Source: Acidimicrobiales bacterium
Lineage (GTDB): Bacteria > Actinomycetota > Acidimicrobiia > Acidimicrobiales > Acidimicrobilacustridaceae
Direction of reading: 5' to 3'
Length of the DNA: 32,485 bases
Assembly: GCA_025456085.1 (NCBI GenBank)
Contig: JALOLF010000029.1
Span: forward strand, 1-32,485
Shown here in pieces: positions 1 to 7,432 of the stretch. Position numbers and translations under genes: made by a program. The notes beneath the pieces were generated by a model. It saw nothing but the letters and a program-made list of their open reading frames with translations. It made no database searches and had not been told where the DNA came from. The first letter of the stretch is position 1. Every line of letters starts with the position of its first letter.

Positions 1-690
1 CTTCCACGCTGCGATGGGGTAGCGGTCGAGCAGGTCGCTCATGTCGTCGAGCCGGGCCTGCGCGTCTCCGTCGCTGGGGTGCGTCTCGCCCTGCATCAGC
101 ACCCGTTCGTCGTCGCACAGGCGGTCGGCCAGCTCGATGGTGGCGGCCATGACCTCGGGCGACAGCAGGGCTCCGCCGGTGGGGACGGCCGACAGCACGA
201 GCTGGTTGGTGTCGGACTGGTTGAAGTAGAGGTCGAGGAACTTGTCCACCGTGTAGCAGTCGCGGGGGTCGTCCTCCCCGCAGCCGGACTGGGGGAAGCC
301 GGGAGCCGCGCCCACGTCGTGGCTGAAGTCCAGGAAGTGGGCCTGGACGTCGAACACGAACTCCTCGCCCCCGACCGCGTCGAGCGCGGCGTCGGGATCG
401 GTGGCGGCCTCGGGCGCCACGTCGTAGGTGCCTCCCGGGCCATCACCGCGCTCGGCTGCCTGCTCCTCGGAGCAGGCCGCCAGCGTGCCCAGGACCAGGG
501 CCGCGCCCATGGAGGAGCGCAGGAAGCTCCGACGGGACAGACCGAGCCGCCGGGCGAGGCGCTCCGCTTCGTCCCGCGAACGATGCGCGACCTCGCGCAC
601 GAGGGGGCTCGCCGGCGCGGGGAGGTACTCGCCGTTGGAGCAGGGGTGGAGCTTGACGGGCAGGCCGGGATCGGCGTCGTCGCGGGCCAC
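1..690 (-). CDS. Amidohydrolase-family protein, Tat/lipoprotein signal, N-terminal part only
   Basis: Reading leftward from GTG at 690, the frame is open for 230 codons and runs off the window edge, so the C-terminus is missing. Residues 52-73 look like a twin-arginine lipoprotein signal: SRRSFLRSS (Arg53-Arg54), a hydrophobic stretch and a lipobox ending LAAC (Cys73), followed by an acidic linker. The mature part begins a likely TIM-barrel metal-dependent hydrolase (EEFVFDVQAHFLDFSHD, where a His after a short strand would be a metal ligand), then CGEDDPRDCYTVDKFL and RVLMQGETHP. The first 50 residues before the Tat motif are unusual and contain KLHPCSNGEYLPAP. Family assignment rests on resemblance to actinobacterial amidohydrolases of the same layout; the substrate is unknown. 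A GAGAAT hexamer lies 7 bases upstream of the GTG, compatible with a leaderless start. It is divergent from the gene at 778. Confidence 0.7.
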   Translation of the reverse strand, partial: MARDDADPGLPVKLHPCSNGEYLPAPASPLVREVAHRSRDEAERLARRLGLSRRSFLRSSMGAALVLGTLAACSEEQAAERGDGPGGTYDVAPEAATDPDAALDAVGGEEFVFDVQAHFLDFSHDVGAAPGFPQSGCGEDDPRDCYTVDKFLDLYFNQSDTNQLVLSAVPTGGALLSPEVMAATIELADRLCDDERVLMQGETHPSDGDAQARLDDMSDLLDRYPIAAWK

Positions 691-764
691 GACCGGGATT
701 CTCCCATCCCGGGACCCGACGCGCGCCCCGCTCGACGTCGGCTGGGAGCTCGGAGGCTCGCTGC

Positions 765-770
765 TAGCGT
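765..770 (+). promoter_or_regulatory. Candidate -10 element (TAGCGT), leaderless start
   Basis: TAGCGT is followed by 7 bases and then the ATG at 778, with no Shine-Dalgarno sequence in between. That spacing puts the transcription start at or next to the A of the start codon. No convincing -35 hexamer is visible. Confidence 0.5.
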
Positions 771-777
771 CGCCGTC

Positions 778-1251
778 ATGGAGCCCTGGATCATCGCCGT
801 GGTCGTCGTGATCGTCGTGGTGGCGATCGCCGCTGTCGCCCTCACCCCGTTGCTGCGGGGCAAGGAGGACGCCGCGATCAAGGTCGTGCACGACGACCTG
901 GGCAAGCCGAACATCAGGGTCATCGAGCCTCGCGCCACGGGCATGGGCACCGAGCCCGAGGAGGCGGGGGGTCTGCGGGGCATGGGCGTGCTGGCCGTGA
1001 CCGACGACGACCTGCTGTTCGTCACCTGGGCCCCGCAGAAGCAGTTCCGGATCTCCCGGTCGGCGGTGACCGGGGTCGACACCGCGGCGCAGGACCCGGC
1101 GGCGGCGCTCAAGACGACGATCCTGGTGACCTACGAGCATCCGCAGGTCGGTGAGGCGGTGGCGCAGTTCCGGGTGGCGGAGCCCGCGAGCTGGCTCACG
1201 GCGCTCGGCTACGACTGGGGCCCCGACGGGCCGCCCCCCACCGACGACTGA
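778..1251 (+). CDS. Small membrane-anchored protein of unknown function
   Basis: 157 residues. A short extracellular or periplasmic start (MEPWI) leads into one strongly hydrophobic helix (residues about 4-28, rich in Val/Ile), then a soluble domain of about 125 residues with alternating strands (GVLAVTDDDLLFVTWAPQKQFRISRSAVTGVD). This pattern, a value tested by a 'DDDLLFV' strand and a basic 'FRISRSAV' strand, is reminiscent of small PH-like (bPH/YdbT-type) domains, but I cannot assign a family. Start chosen at ATG 778 because a TAGCGT -10-like element sits 7 bases upstream; the same frame is open further upstream but only as antisense to the amidohydrolase. It ends 34 bases before the convergent adenylate cyclase. 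Confidence 0.75.
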   Translation: MEPWIIAVVVVIVVVAIAAVALTPLLRGKEDAAIKVVHDDLGKPNIRVIEPRATGMGTEPEEAGGLRGMGVLAVTDDDLLFVTWAPQKQFRISRSAVTGVDTAAQDPAAALKTTILVTYEHPQVGEAVAQFRVAEPASWLTALGYDWGPDGPPPTDD

Positions 1252-1285
1252 CCGGGGTGCGTCGCCACGGCGATGGATCCCGCCC

Positions 1286-2773
1286 TCAGCCCTCGTCGGG
1301 CAGCTCGAAGACGTCGAGCGGGGCCCTGCGGCCCTTGACCGACAGACTCCCCGCCTCCACCCAGTCGCGGGCGGCCTGGCCCGCCGCCTCGACCGTGGCC
1401 GCGGTGGCCAGCACCCGGCCGTGGCGCTGCTTGGCCAGGTCGGTCAGGCGGGACGCCACGTTCACCGTGTCGCCGATGACGGTGTACTCGTAGCGCTCCG
1501 GGGTGCCGATGTGGCCGGCGATCGCCGTGCCCGTGGCGACGCCGATGCCCGCCCGGGGCGCGTCGGGCAGCTCGCTCAGGACACGGGGCAGCGTGGCCGC
1601 GGCCCGGAGCGCTCGGGCGGCATGGTCGGGCTGGTCGGCCGGCGCGCCGAAGATGCACAGCGCGGCGTCGCCCTCGAACTTGTTGACCCAACCGCCCTGG
1701 CGCATGACCTCGCGCAGCACGGCACCGAAGAAGCGGTTGAGCTCGTCGACCACCTCGGCCGGTGAGTGCTGCTCGGTGAAGGCGGTGAAGCCCTCGAGGT
1801 CGACGAACAGCACGGTGACCTCACGTTCCTCGCCACCCAGCTCCGGGTCGCGCCCCAGCGCTTCGCGGGCGACGTCGGCACCCACCTGCCGCCCGAACAG
1901 GTCCTCGATCCGGCGGCGCTCGCGCAGACCCGCCACCATGCCGTTGAACCCGAGCTGGAGGCGTCCGATCTCACCGATGTTGGTCACGGGGAGCTGCACG
2001 TCGAGGTCGCCGTCCTCCACGCGGTACATGGCGCGGCGCACCTCGTCGACGGGCACGGCCACGCTGCGGGCCGCGGCACGCATGATGAACCCGCCCGCCA
2101 CGACGCCGGACACCACCAGCACCGTGATGCGCACCCCCGAGTCCGCCAGCTCGCCGTCGGGCAGGGCGATGGGGACGAGGCCGATGCTGATGAGCGGGAC
2201 GGCCGATCCGAGCAGCCAGGCCAGCATGAGCCGGGGCTGGATCTCACGCCACCGGCGCGGCAGCGGGGCATCGACCAGGGCGAGGGCGAAGATGGGGCGG
2301 AAGTGGCGGTCCAGGAGCTGGTAGAGCAGCACGCAGGTGACCAGGCCGGCCAGAGCGATCCCCAGCGAGACGCGGCCGCGGTCCTCGTTCAGCACCCCGA
2401 AGGCGATGGCGGCGCCGATCCACACCACGAACGCCGAGATCGTCTGGGACAGCGGCAGGCCGAGGGTGTTGACCCGCTCCATGAACGACGGGTCTCGCCC
2501 TTCGCGCACCCAGTTCACCCCGCGGGCGAGGATGACGGCGTTGATCGGCACGGCGACGAGGACCGTCACCGTCAGGTAGATCCCGAACACGATCAGGTTG
2601 ATGCCCACCTCCCGTGCGCCGGTGGGGGTGCTGGCGGGGATCAGCAACGACAGGTAGGCCACGACGAGCGCCGCGCCGGCGCCGTTGGCCAGCACCTGGA
2701 GCACGAGCACCCCGCGGACCGTGGCGCGTGCCTGCACCGGTCGCCCGTACCGAGGGGCGAGGGGCGGCTCCAT
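1286..2773 (-). CDS. Membrane class III adenylate cyclase (6TM-HAMP-CHD)
   Basis: 495 residues. Makes cAMP from ATP at the cytoplasmic face of the membrane. The N-terminal half (residues about 18-232) has roughly six transmembrane helices, followed by a HAMP linker (about 229-285, with VPVDEVRRAMYRVEDGDLDVQLPV) and a class III cyclase homology domain (about 315-490). Catalytic features are present: metal-binding Asp325 in VLFVDLEGFT and Asp369 in NKFEGDA, adenine-selecting Lys365, and the transition-state pair Asn438/Arg442 in GDTVNVASRL. This is the layout of the mycobacterial Rv1318c/Rv1319c/Rv1320c/Rv3645 group. Start at ATG 2773 because a TAGACT hexamer sits 8 bases upstream; the frame stays open further upstream but that extension is Arg/Pro-rich out-of-frame sequence. 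Divergent from the MFS gene. All key residues being intact argues for an active adenylate rather than guanylate cyclase; the sensed signal is unknown. Confidence 0.9.
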   Translation of the reverse strand: MEPPLAPRYGRPVQARATVRGVLVLQVLANGAGAALVVAYLSLLIPASTPTGAREVGINLIVFGIYLTVTVLVAVPINAVILARGVNWVREGRDPSFMERVNTLGLPLSQTISAFVVWIGAAIAFGVLNEDRGRVSLGIALAGLVTCVLLYQLLDRHFRPIFALALVDAPLPRRWREIQPRLMLAWLLGSAVPLISIGLVPIALPDGELADSGVRITVLVVSGVVAGGFIMRAAARSVAVPVDEVRRAMYRVEDGDLDVQLPVTNIGEIGRLQLGFNGMVAGLRERRRIEDLFGRQVGADVAREALGRDPELGGEEREVTVLFVDLEGFTAFTEQHSPAEVVDELNRFFGAVLREVMRQGGWVNKFEGDAALCIFGAPADQPDHAARALRAAATLPRVLSELPDAPRAGIGVATGTAIAGHIGTPERYEYTVIGDTVNVASRLTDLAKQRHGRVLATAATVEAAGQAARDWVEAGSLSVKGRRAPLDVFELPDEG

Positions 2774-2781
2774 GGACCGGG

Positions 2782-2787
2782 AGTCTA
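2782..2787 (-). promoter_or_regulatory. Candidate -10 element (TAGACT) for the adenylate cyclase
   Basis: On the minus strand TAGACT is followed by 8 bases and the ATG at 2773. There is no Shine-Dalgarno sequence, so a leaderless or one- to two-base leader transcript is expected. Confidence 0.45.
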
Positions 2788-2881
2788 GGAGCGCGGCCCG
2801 ACGGCGCCGGGTGTTCCCGACGTGGTGCCGTGGTCGGGCGTGGGACGTCCCAGCTCCACGGGCCGGCCCTGCGGCGCGGGC

Positions 2882-2887
2882 TAGCGT
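2882..2887 (+). promoter_or_regulatory. Candidate -10 element (TAGCGT) upstream of the MFS gene
   Basis: TAGCGT ends at 2887. A transcript would begin near 2893 and have an 80-90 base leader before the MFS coding region. A GTG at 2895, 7 bases downstream, is in leaderless position but opens a frame that is not the transporter frame. The leader carries a perfect 7-bp stem, CCGCCGG (2906-2912) and CCGGCGG (2918-2924), around a 5-base loop. Confidence 0.4.
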
Positions 2888-2976
2888 GCCGACGGTGTCT
2901 CGGGGCCGCCGGACATGCCGGCGGACACCCGGCACCGGTGGGCCCGGCCGGCACGTCGAGCTGACCGGAGGTCCCC

Positions 2977-4248
2977 GTCGCGTCCTCACGCCTGTTCGTC
3001 GACCTGACCCCCCTGCGGCGGTCGCGGCAGTTCCGACTGCTGTTCGCAGGGGAGCTCGTGTCGTCGCTGGGGACCCAGATCACCGCCGTCGCCGCTCCCA
3101 TCCAGGTCTACGACCTGACCGGCTCGTCGCTGGCCGTGGGGTTCCTCGGCGTCGTCCAGGTCGTGCCGCTCGTGCTCGGATCCCTGTACGGCGGTGTGCT
3201 GGCCGACGCCTACGACCGACGCAAGGTGCTCCTCGTGGCCCAGGCGCTGTTGGCGGCAACGAGCGCCGGCCTCGTGGTCAACGCGGCCCTCGAGCGCCCG
3301 AGCGTCGTGGCCGTGTACCTGCTGGGCGCCTGCCAGGCTGCGTTCAGCGGCATCGACAACCCGACGCGGGCGGCGTCGGCGCCGGTGCTGGTCGAGCGAG
3401 AGCTCGTCCCCTCGGCGCTGGCGCTGACCCAGTTGCTGTGGCAGGTCTCGCTCGTGGTGGGGCCGGCGCTGGCCGGGGTGGTGATCGCCGCCACGGACCT
3501 GAGCGTGGCCTACGCCCTCGACGTGGTGAGCTTCGCCGCGGCGGCCGCCTGCATGGTGGCCATGCGCCCCATCCGACCCGAGCGGGCACCCGGCGACGCG
3601 CCCGCTGCGGGTGTCGGGCGCTCGATCCTCGAGGGCCTGCGGTTCCTCGGGCGCCGGCCCGTGTTGCAGGCGGTCGAGCTGATCGACCTGAACGCCATGG
3701 TCTTCGGTATGCCCAAGGCGCTGTTCCCCGAGCTGGCGGCCACCACCTTCGGTGGAGGCCCGGCGACGGCAGGCATGCTGTACGCCGCGCCCGGCGTCGG
3801 TGCCCTCCTGGGCGCGGTCACCTCGGGCTGGCTGCCCGGGGTGGAGCGCCAAGGCTGGGCCGTCGTGTGGGCGGTGGTCGGCTGGGGGGCCGCCATCGCC
3901 GCCTTCGGCTTCACCGAGGTGCTGGGCGTGGCCCTGTTCCTGCTGGCGCTGGCGGGCTTGGCCGACGTCATCTCGGCCGTGCTGCGCAACTCGATCCTGC
4001 AGCTCACGGTGCCCGACCACCTCCGCGGTCGGGTCTCCTCCGTGCACATCGCGGTGGTCACGGGCGGACCGCGCCTGGGTGATCTCGAGAGCGGCGCCGT
4101 GGCGGCCCTGACCTCACCTGCGTTCGCGGTCGTGTCGGGCGGTCTGGTGTGCATGATGGGCGCCGGCGTGATCGCTCGCCTGTACCCGACGTTCGTGCAG
4201 TGGCGCCTCGTGGATCACCTGCGCCGGCCGCCACCCGCGTCCGGGTAG
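2977..4248 (+). CDS. Major facilitator superfamily transporter (MFS_3/enterobactin-exporter-like), start codon unclear
   Basis: About 423 residues if translation starts at 2977, 396 from the first standard start (GTG 3058). The protein has about 12 hydrophobic helices and a typical loop 2-3 motif GGVLADAYDRRKVLL, so it is an integral membrane secondary transporter; substrate unknown, possibly an exporter. The oddity is the start. Codons 2977-3057 read in frame as a normal MFS N-terminus (VASSRLFVDLTPLRRSRQFR, then LLFAGEL) leading straight into helix 1, and a good Shine-Dalgarno GGAGG (2967-2971) lies 5 bases before 2977, but codon 2977 is GTC. There is no ATG, GTG or TTG between the in-frame stop at 2962 and 3058. 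Starting at 3058 would cut helix 1 in half. Either a GTC (or other rare) start is used or there is a mutation or sequence error. The stop lies 6 bases before the convergent acyltransferase stop. Confidence 0.85.
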   Translation, partial: VASSRLFVDLTPLRRSRQFRLLFAGELVSSLGTQITAVAAPIQVYDLTGSSLAVGFLGVVQVVPLVLGSLYGGVLADAYDRRKVLLVAQALLAATSAGLVVNAALERPSVVAVYLLGACQAAFSGIDNPTRAASAPVLVERELVPSALALTQLLWQVSLVVGPALAGVVIAATDLSVAYALDVVSFAAAAACMVAMRPIRPERAPGDAPAAGVGRSILEGLRFLGRRPVLQAVELIDLNAMVFGMPKALFPELAATTFGGGPATAGMLYAAPGVGALLGAVTSGWLPGVERQGWAVVWAVVGWGAAIAAFGFTEVLGVALFLLALAGLADVISAVLRNSILQLTVPDHLRGRVSSVHIAVVTGGPRLGDLESGAVAALTSPAFAVVSGGLVCMMGAGVIARLYPTFVQWRLVDHLRRPPPASG

Positions 4249-4254
4249 CGGCGA

Positions 4255-5667
4255 TCAGACCACGGCGGTGATCTCGGCGAAGCCCTCGGCCATGCAGTCG
4301 TAGAACAGGTCACCGTCGGGGATGGCGGCGGGGTCCAGGTTGATGCCGATGTCGAGGTCGCCCAGGTAGGACAGCAGGGTGACGTTCGTCGCGGCTCCCG
4401 ACAGGGGACCGAACGCGATCTGGGACTCCAGGCGGGCGCCCGCGAGGTGCACCGGCACGGGCGGTCCGGGCACGTTGCTGGTCACGAAGTCCACGCCTTT
4501 GAGCATGGAGCCGAACACCGCGGTGGTGACCGTGGCCGGGAACCGGTTGAGGATGTTGGCCAGCGGGTCGCTCAGCGACAACGCCGGCTCCACCCGCTGC
4601 CGTTCGACCAGCTCGCGCACGGCGTTCATCCGCCGGAGCGGATCGTCGATGCCCACCGGCACGGGGAAGCGCGCCGGCACGAACTGGTTGCCGGCCCGCT
4701 TCGAGGTGGCTTCGCCCCGCACGTTGATGGGCATGGTCATGCGAAGCTGGTCGACGTGGTAGCCGTAGTGCTCGTGGTAGCGGCGCAGGCCCCCCGCAAC
4801 CGCCGCCACGAAGGCGTCGTTGAGCTTGCCGCCCACCAGCCGGGCCGCGGCTTTCAGGGCCCCGAGGTCAGCCTGCAGGTGGTAGAAGCGCACGCTGAGC
4901 GAGCGGCCCCGCATCAGGGGGCTGAGCGGCTGGGTGGCCGGGCTCAGCAGCTTGGCCACCGACACACCGGTGCGCACGGCGTCGACGCCGACACCGACCG
5001 GGTCGTGCAGGAAGCGCTCGACGCTGTCGGTGGCCGAGGCCATCGTTCCGCGGGTGCTCTCGACCTGGCGCTGGCCCTCGTAGAAGGCGGCGTCGAGCCA
5101 CCGGCGGGCTTCGCTCAGCTCGCGGGACCTGGGCTCGGCGGGCAGCGGGGCCTCGTCGCCGGGTTCGCGCTCGAGGTCGAGCATCTCGAGCTGCAGCTTC
5201 ATGCCTCCCACCCCGTCGGTGATGGAGTGGTGGATCTTGGCGATGAGCGCGGCGCGACCGTCCACGAGCCCGTCGACCAGGGTGAACTCCCACAGGGGTC
5301 GTGCCCGGTCGAAGCCCTGCATGGCGATGGGCTGGGCGATGTCGAACACCTCCCGCAGCGTGCCGTCGCCCAGCGCGCGGGTCCACCGCAGGTGGTAGTC
5401 GAGGTCGAAGTTGCGGTCGATCTCCCATCGCGGCGGAGCGATCGAGAGCGGACGGTGCAGCACCCGTTGCCGCAGACGGGGTACCAGCCGGGAGACCCGG
5501 TCCATGCGGGCCCGGAAGCGGGCACGGTCCGGCGACCGGTCGAAGATCATCACCGTGGTGATGGTGCTGCGCAGCAGCGGGTCCTTCTCGATGTTCCACA
5601 TGAGCGCGTCGGCGTCGCTCATGCGGGGGGTGAACTCGAACTGCGCGATGTCGTCGAGCCCTGCCAT
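4255..5667 (-). CDS. Wax ester synthase / acyl-CoA:diacylglycerol acyltransferase (WS/DGAT)
   Basis: 470 residues, the usual length of actinobacterial WS/DGAT (tgs-like) enzymes. It would transfer an acyl group from acyl-CoA to diacylglycerol or a fatty alcohol, forming storage triacylglycerol or wax ester at the inner membrane face. Diagnostic features: the HHxxxDG active-site motif as HHSITDG at residues 146-152, RPLWEFTLVDGL at about 123-134 just before it, and the C-terminal block with FVTSNVPGPPVPVHLAGARL and a later SYLGDLDIGINLDP. Start at ATG 5667, preceded by a clear Shine-Dalgarno (GGAGG, about 5 bases away); the longer open frame upstream runs into the VanW gene. It follows the VanW gene on the same strand with a 26-base gap, so the two are probably co-transcribed. 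Family call is firm; TAG versus wax ester specificity cannot be read from sequence. Confidence 0.92.
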   Translation of the reverse strand: MAGLDDIAQFEFTPRMSDADALMWNIEKDPLLRSTITTVMIFDRSPDRARFRARMDRVSRLVPRLRQRVLHRPLSIAPPRWEIDRNFDLDYHLRWTRALGDGTLREVFDIAQPIAMQGFDRARPLWEFTLVDGLVDGRAALIAKIHHSITDGVGGMKLQLEMLDLEREPGDEAPLPAEPRSRELSEARRWLDAAFYEGQRQVESTRGTMASATDSVERFLHDPVGVGVDAVRTGVSVAKLLSPATQPLSPLMRGRSLSVRFYHLQADLGALKAAARLVGGKLNDAFVAAVAGGLRRYHEHYGYHVDQLRMTMPINVRGEATSKRAGNQFVPARFPVPVGIDDPLRRMNAVRELVERQRVEPALSLSDPLANILNRFPATVTTAVFGSMLKGVDFVTSNVPGPPVPVHLAGARLESQIAFGPLSGAATNVTLLSYLGDLDIGINLDPAAIPDGDLFYDCMAEGFAEITAVV

Positions 5668-5693
5668 GGGCACCTCCGGTGCTCGGGGCGAGC

Positions 5694-7322
5694 TCAGCAG
5701 GGCACGCCTTCCTGGTTCTGGTAGAACGCGGAAAAGGTATCCGTCTCGGTGCGGCCGTCGTCGAGCCAGGTGCGGGTGCGCTCCGTGACGACCTCCTTGC
5801 ACCTCGAGCCCGGCGTCTCGGACTGGCCGGTCTGCTCGCCCTTCACCCAGGGCGTCGAGTACAGCGTGACCGTGATGCTGGTCTCGGTGTACGTCGGCCA
5901 GAGGAGCACGCCGTACGGCGTGTTGTTGGTGATGACCAGATCCGGGTTCGGGTACGAGATCGTGGCCTCCCGCCCGTAGGGGTAGCGGGAGATGTAGAGC
6001 GTGTGGCTCTGGTACTCGTCGATGTCGAGGCCGGCGAAGAAGGCCGCGTTGAACATCGTCGTGGCGAACTGCGACACGCCGCCCCCGACGTCGGTGTCCA
6101 TCTTGCCGTTGTAGATGACCCCGGCCTCGACGAAGCCCTTCTCGATCGTGCGCGGGCCCACGGTGTCGTTGACCGAGAACGACTCGCCCGGTGCGATCAC
6201 CTCACCCTGCAGGATGTCGGCGATGCGATGGATGTTGCGCACCCGGTTCTCGCAGCAGGCGTGGTTGGTGGTGAAGGCCCCGATGGGCTCGGCGATGCCC
6301 AGGCCCTCGGCCCAGGCCCGGTCGCGCTCGGGTTCGAGTGGCTCGAGGGCCAGCTCCACCTGGCCCTCCCCGGCCGTGAGCGCCTCCACGACGCGGTCCG
6401 ACGAGTCGGCCGTGCAGCACCTGGTGCCGGCCTCACCGTCGAGGATCTGGATCGAACCGTCGCCGGCGACGGCGAAGGAGGCGTCGACGGGCTCGGTGCC
6501 GAGATCGCCGATGAGCGCGGGGAGGTCGGCCTGGATGGCGCCGAGGTCGACCTGCACCTCGAGGCCTGCGTCGCCGGGCACGGCTCGCAGCCAGGACCGC
6601 AGCGTGGTCGAGGTGACCGTGGCGCTCTTGCCCCCGACCAGCAGCACCAGCGGCTGGTCGGCGAGGGCGTCGGCCTCGTCGGCCACCGCTTCGGCCTCGG
6701 CGTCGTCGTAGGTCGGCTCGAGCGCCACCGGCAGCGCAGTGACGGACAACGCCGCCGGCCGTTGCTGGTTGATGGCCGTGGCCAGGACGTCGTCGCCGAT
6801 CGCGATCGTGTCGAGCGTGGTGCCCGGCACGCCGGCGACGACCTCCATGGCGCCGTCGCCGGCGGTGATGGTGGGCTCGACGGCGGGCGTCGTGTTGTCG
6901 GCGACCGTGGCGGCGAGGGCCTCGTCGGTCCGGTCGCGGTCGAGGGTGAAGACCAGGTCGACCTCCTCGTCGCGCAGGAACGACCCCGCCCAGGCCAGCG
7001 GGTGCAGGGAGCCGTCGGTGGCCAGGACGGCTTCGGTGGTGGCGTCGGTGTCGACGGCCAGGCCCAGGTCTCCGGCGGGGAGCTCCACCGAACCGGTGGG
7101 GGTCTCGACGGTGACGGAGGTCGTCGACCAGTCCGCGGCGAGCTGCTCGACGGTGGCGCGGACCTCCGACGCGCTGGCGTTGCCGACCTCCGCGCCGGCG
7201 ACCGACACGTTCCTGCCCACGTCGGCGCCGGCGGTGTCGAAGGCCCACATGCCCACGAGCAGCGCCAGCACGGCCAGGACCGCGGCCAGCGGGATCCACG
7301 TGCGACGGCGAGGGAACTTCAC
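5694..7322 (-). CDS. VanW-family exported protein
   Basis: 542 residues from GTG 7322. A cytoplasmic MKFPRRR start and one transmembrane/signal-anchor helix (about 9-28) place the rest outside the membrane. Residues about 35-330 look like repeated peptidoglycan-binding-type-4 (YoaR-like) modules, and about 347-490 is the VanW domain, with TTNHACCENRVRNIHRIADIL, GESFSVNDTVGPRT and GGGVSQFATTMFNAAFFAGL. VanW proteins occur with cell-envelope functions, but their biochemical activity is not established, so no reaction is claimed. Six cysteines lie in the exported part: vicinal pairs 302-303 and 356-357, then 508 and 542 (the last residue), suggesting disulfides. The GGG-[IV]-C-Q motif common in the family reads GGGVSQ here. 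It is first in a probable two-gene unit with the WS/DGAT gene. A purine-rich GTGAGG stretch just before the GTG may act as ribosome binding site. Confidence 0.88.
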   Translation of the reverse strand: MKFPRRRTWIPLAAVLAVLALLVGMWAFDTAGADVGRNVSVAGAEVGNASASEVRATVEQLAADWSTTSVTVETPTGSVELPAGDLGLAVDTDATTEAVLATDGSLHPLAWAGSFLRDEEVDLVFTLDRDRTDEALAATVADNTTPAVEPTITAGDGAMEVVAGVPGTTLDTIAIGDDVLATAINQQRPAALSVTALPVALEPTYDDAEAEAVADEADALADQPLVLLVGGKSATVTSTTLRSWLRAVPGDAGLEVQVDLGAIQADLPALIGDLGTEPVDASFAVAGDGSIQILDGEAGTRCCTADSSDRVVEALTAGEGQVELALEPLEPERDRAWAEGLGIAEPIGAFTTNHACCENRVRNIHRIADILQGEVIAPGESFSVNDTVGPRTIEKGFVEAGVIYNGKMDTDVGGGVSQFATTMFNAAFFAGLDIDEYQSHTLYISRYPYGREATISYPNPDLVITNNTPYGVLLWPTYTETSITVTLYSTPWVKGEQTGQSETPGSRCKEVVTERTRTWLDDGRTETDTFSAFYQNQEGVPC

Positions 7323-7392
7323 GACCTCACGTTGGCACGATCGCGCCGTCAGGTGGTGTCACCCTCCGGCTCGCCCCCGGTCGACCGCGGGG

Positions 7393-7398
7393 TAGTCT
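7393..7398 (+). promoter_or_regulatory. Candidate -10 element (TAGTCT) for the SDR-MaoC unit
   Basis: TAGTCT would give a transcript starting near 7405 with a leader of about 28 bases. The leader contains the strong purine-rich ribosome binding site GGGGGGAGG ending 7 bases before ATG 7433. A small dyad, GGTG-gtgt-CACC (about 7352-7363), lies about 30 bases upstream and could be an operator half-site pair, though it is short. Confidence 0.4.
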
Positions 7399-7432
7399 CC
7401 CGAGGTCCGTCGACTCCGGGGGGAGGCCGTCC

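Noticed and set aside
96..1112. A 338-codon minus-strand open frame over the amidohydrolase start and the small membrane gene
   Set aside because: Ser/Pro/Arg/Thr-rich shifted frame. The true minus-strand frame runs from 690 off the left edge with a Tat signal and lipobox.
2895..4082. Open frame from GTG 2895, 7 bases after TAGCGT, as a leaderless gene
   Set aside because: It is the transporter gene read in another frame, Arg/Gly/Pro-rich, with no family resemblance. Kept only as an observation about the leader.
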